Shown here: positions 63,564 to 64,000 of the stretch, one piece after another
Layout: every line of letters starts with the position of its first letter
Numbering within the stretch: the first letter of the stretch is position 1
Assembly: GCF_017562075.2 (NCBI RefSeq)
Contig: NC_054082.1
Coordinates: 46,957,793 to 47,021,792, forward strand
Length of the DNA: 64,000 nt
Direction of reading: 5' to 3'
From: Anopheles merus
Lineage: Eukaryota > Arthropoda > Insecta > Diptera > Culicidae
Made by a program: the position numbers and the translations under genes
Notes under the pieces: generated by a model
Told to the model about the DNA's origin: nothing
The model's input: only the letters and a program-made list of their open reading frames with translations
Databases searched by the model: none

Positions 63564-64000
63564 TTACTTTGCAAAGGTCAGATTGTATGTCTTGAGTGCC
63601 ATCGGCTCGAGATAGATGTCGGTGAAGGAGGCGAGCCGTTCGCCCGGATGCAGCCCGGTCAGTGAGGTCGCCTGGATCGCGTCGATTCGTAACCGCCGGA
63701 ACAGTTGCAGCTCCCGTGGCTCCGTCGGATGATGCTGATTGATCTCATTATCTCCACCACCTCCTTCTCTTTCTCCACCGCCGCCGCCATCGATGACAGC
63801 ATTGTTGGCAGGATTGCTAGTGCTGCTGCTACCACTACTACTGCTGCTGCTACTGCCGTTACCGCAGAAGTAACCGATCATCTCCTCGCCGCCTATCCGA
63901 CAGCTGTACCCTTGCCGCTGCAGTACGAGCAGCGCCGAGCTGGAGGGAAACAGGGGCAGATTGTTTTCGGTGAGCGTGCGCAGATTCAGCACGTGCAGAT
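63564..64000 (-). CDS. alpha-Man-IIb: Second alpha-Man-IIb-like copy, C-terminal end only (truncated by window)
   Basis: Minus-strand frame open to the right edge and ending with the same TAA (63564-63566). It encodes the last ~145 residues of the mannosidase, including LHVLNLRTLTENNLPLFPSS, the Ser/Gly-rich insert and the C-terminal MALKTYNLTFAK, with no amino-acid change from copy 1 that I can see. The catalytic domain would lie beyond 64000. If the duplication is real this is the copy more likely to keep the natural 5' end and membrane anchor. Confidence 0.85.
   Translation of the reverse strand, partial: LHVLNLRTLTENNLPLFPSSSALLVLQRQGYSCRIGGEEMIGYFCGNGSSSSSSSGSSSTSNPANNAVIDGGGGGEREGGGGDNEINQHHPTEPRELQLFRRLRIDAIQATSLTGLHPGERLASFTDIYLEPMALKTYNLTFAK

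Larger units (their letters stand above)
49598..64000 (+). repeat. Second copy of a ~24.86-kb tandem segmental duplication (runs off the window)
   Basis: From TTATTTATACTC at 49598 onward the sequence repeats 24736 onward at an offset of 24,862-24,865 bp to the window end. Differences seen are mostly run-length changes: a C run of 14 versus 15 (33061), a T run of 10 versus 11 (about 33867), a T run of 7 versus 6 (about 34957). The unit would be 24736-49597. Confidence 0.95.

Overview
This is eukaryotic, insect-type DNA, most likely from an Anopheles mosquito, plausibly the A. gambiae complex. The evidence is a SINE200-like tRNA-derived SINE, CR1/Jockey-type LINE debris, hAT MITEs, solo LTRs and a spliced class II alpha-mannosidase gene with GT..AG introns. 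The species call is inference. There are no bacterial genes, operons or CRISPR arrays.

Layout. (1) 1-5752 is a nest of dead retrotransposons, all on the minus strand: the ORF1 end of one LINE, then a decayed CR1/Jockey-like LINE split by two solo LTRs, each with target-site duplications. (2) 5753-31366 is a very large satellite of a 21-bp monomer (TGCGATTTTCGCA plus AAAACTTC), interrupted by a 100-N assembly gap and by two copies of a solo LTR flanked by the duplicated 4-bp target CTGC. The satellite has no stop codon in any of its six frames, so it produces huge open frames that I treat as artefacts. (3) 31367-31695 is a SINE fragment followed by satellite in the opposite orientation. (4) 31696-38700 is intergenic DNA with LINE fragments, a hAT MITE, a SINE and microsatellites. 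(5) 38701-47493 (minus) is the one convincing host gene, a GH38 Golgi-type alpha-mannosidase closest in my judgement to insect alpha-Man-IIb. Five exons can be placed; the N-terminal membrane-anchor exon is not found. Its introns hold a SINE200-like element and a second hAT MITE. (6) 47494-49597 is upstream or intronic DNA with a long CT tract. (7) At 49598 the sequence jumps back into the middle of the LTR, and everything from 24736 onward is repeated almost exactly, offset about 24,863 bp, to the window end. That second copy includes LTR, satellite, LTR, satellite, SINE, intergenic DNA and the C-terminal end of a second mannosidase gene at 63564-64000.

The most interesting architecture is amplification at four nested scales: 21-bp monomers; higher-order blocks of about 402, 420, 667 and 924 bp; a roughly 4.04-kb unit of LTR plus satellite; and a roughly 24.86-kb segmental tandem duplication that carries the mannosidase gene. 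Copy 1 of the gene may have lost its first exon at the duplication junction. The whole duplication could also be an assembly or haplotype artefact, because the differences I noticed between copies are mostly homopolymer-length changes.
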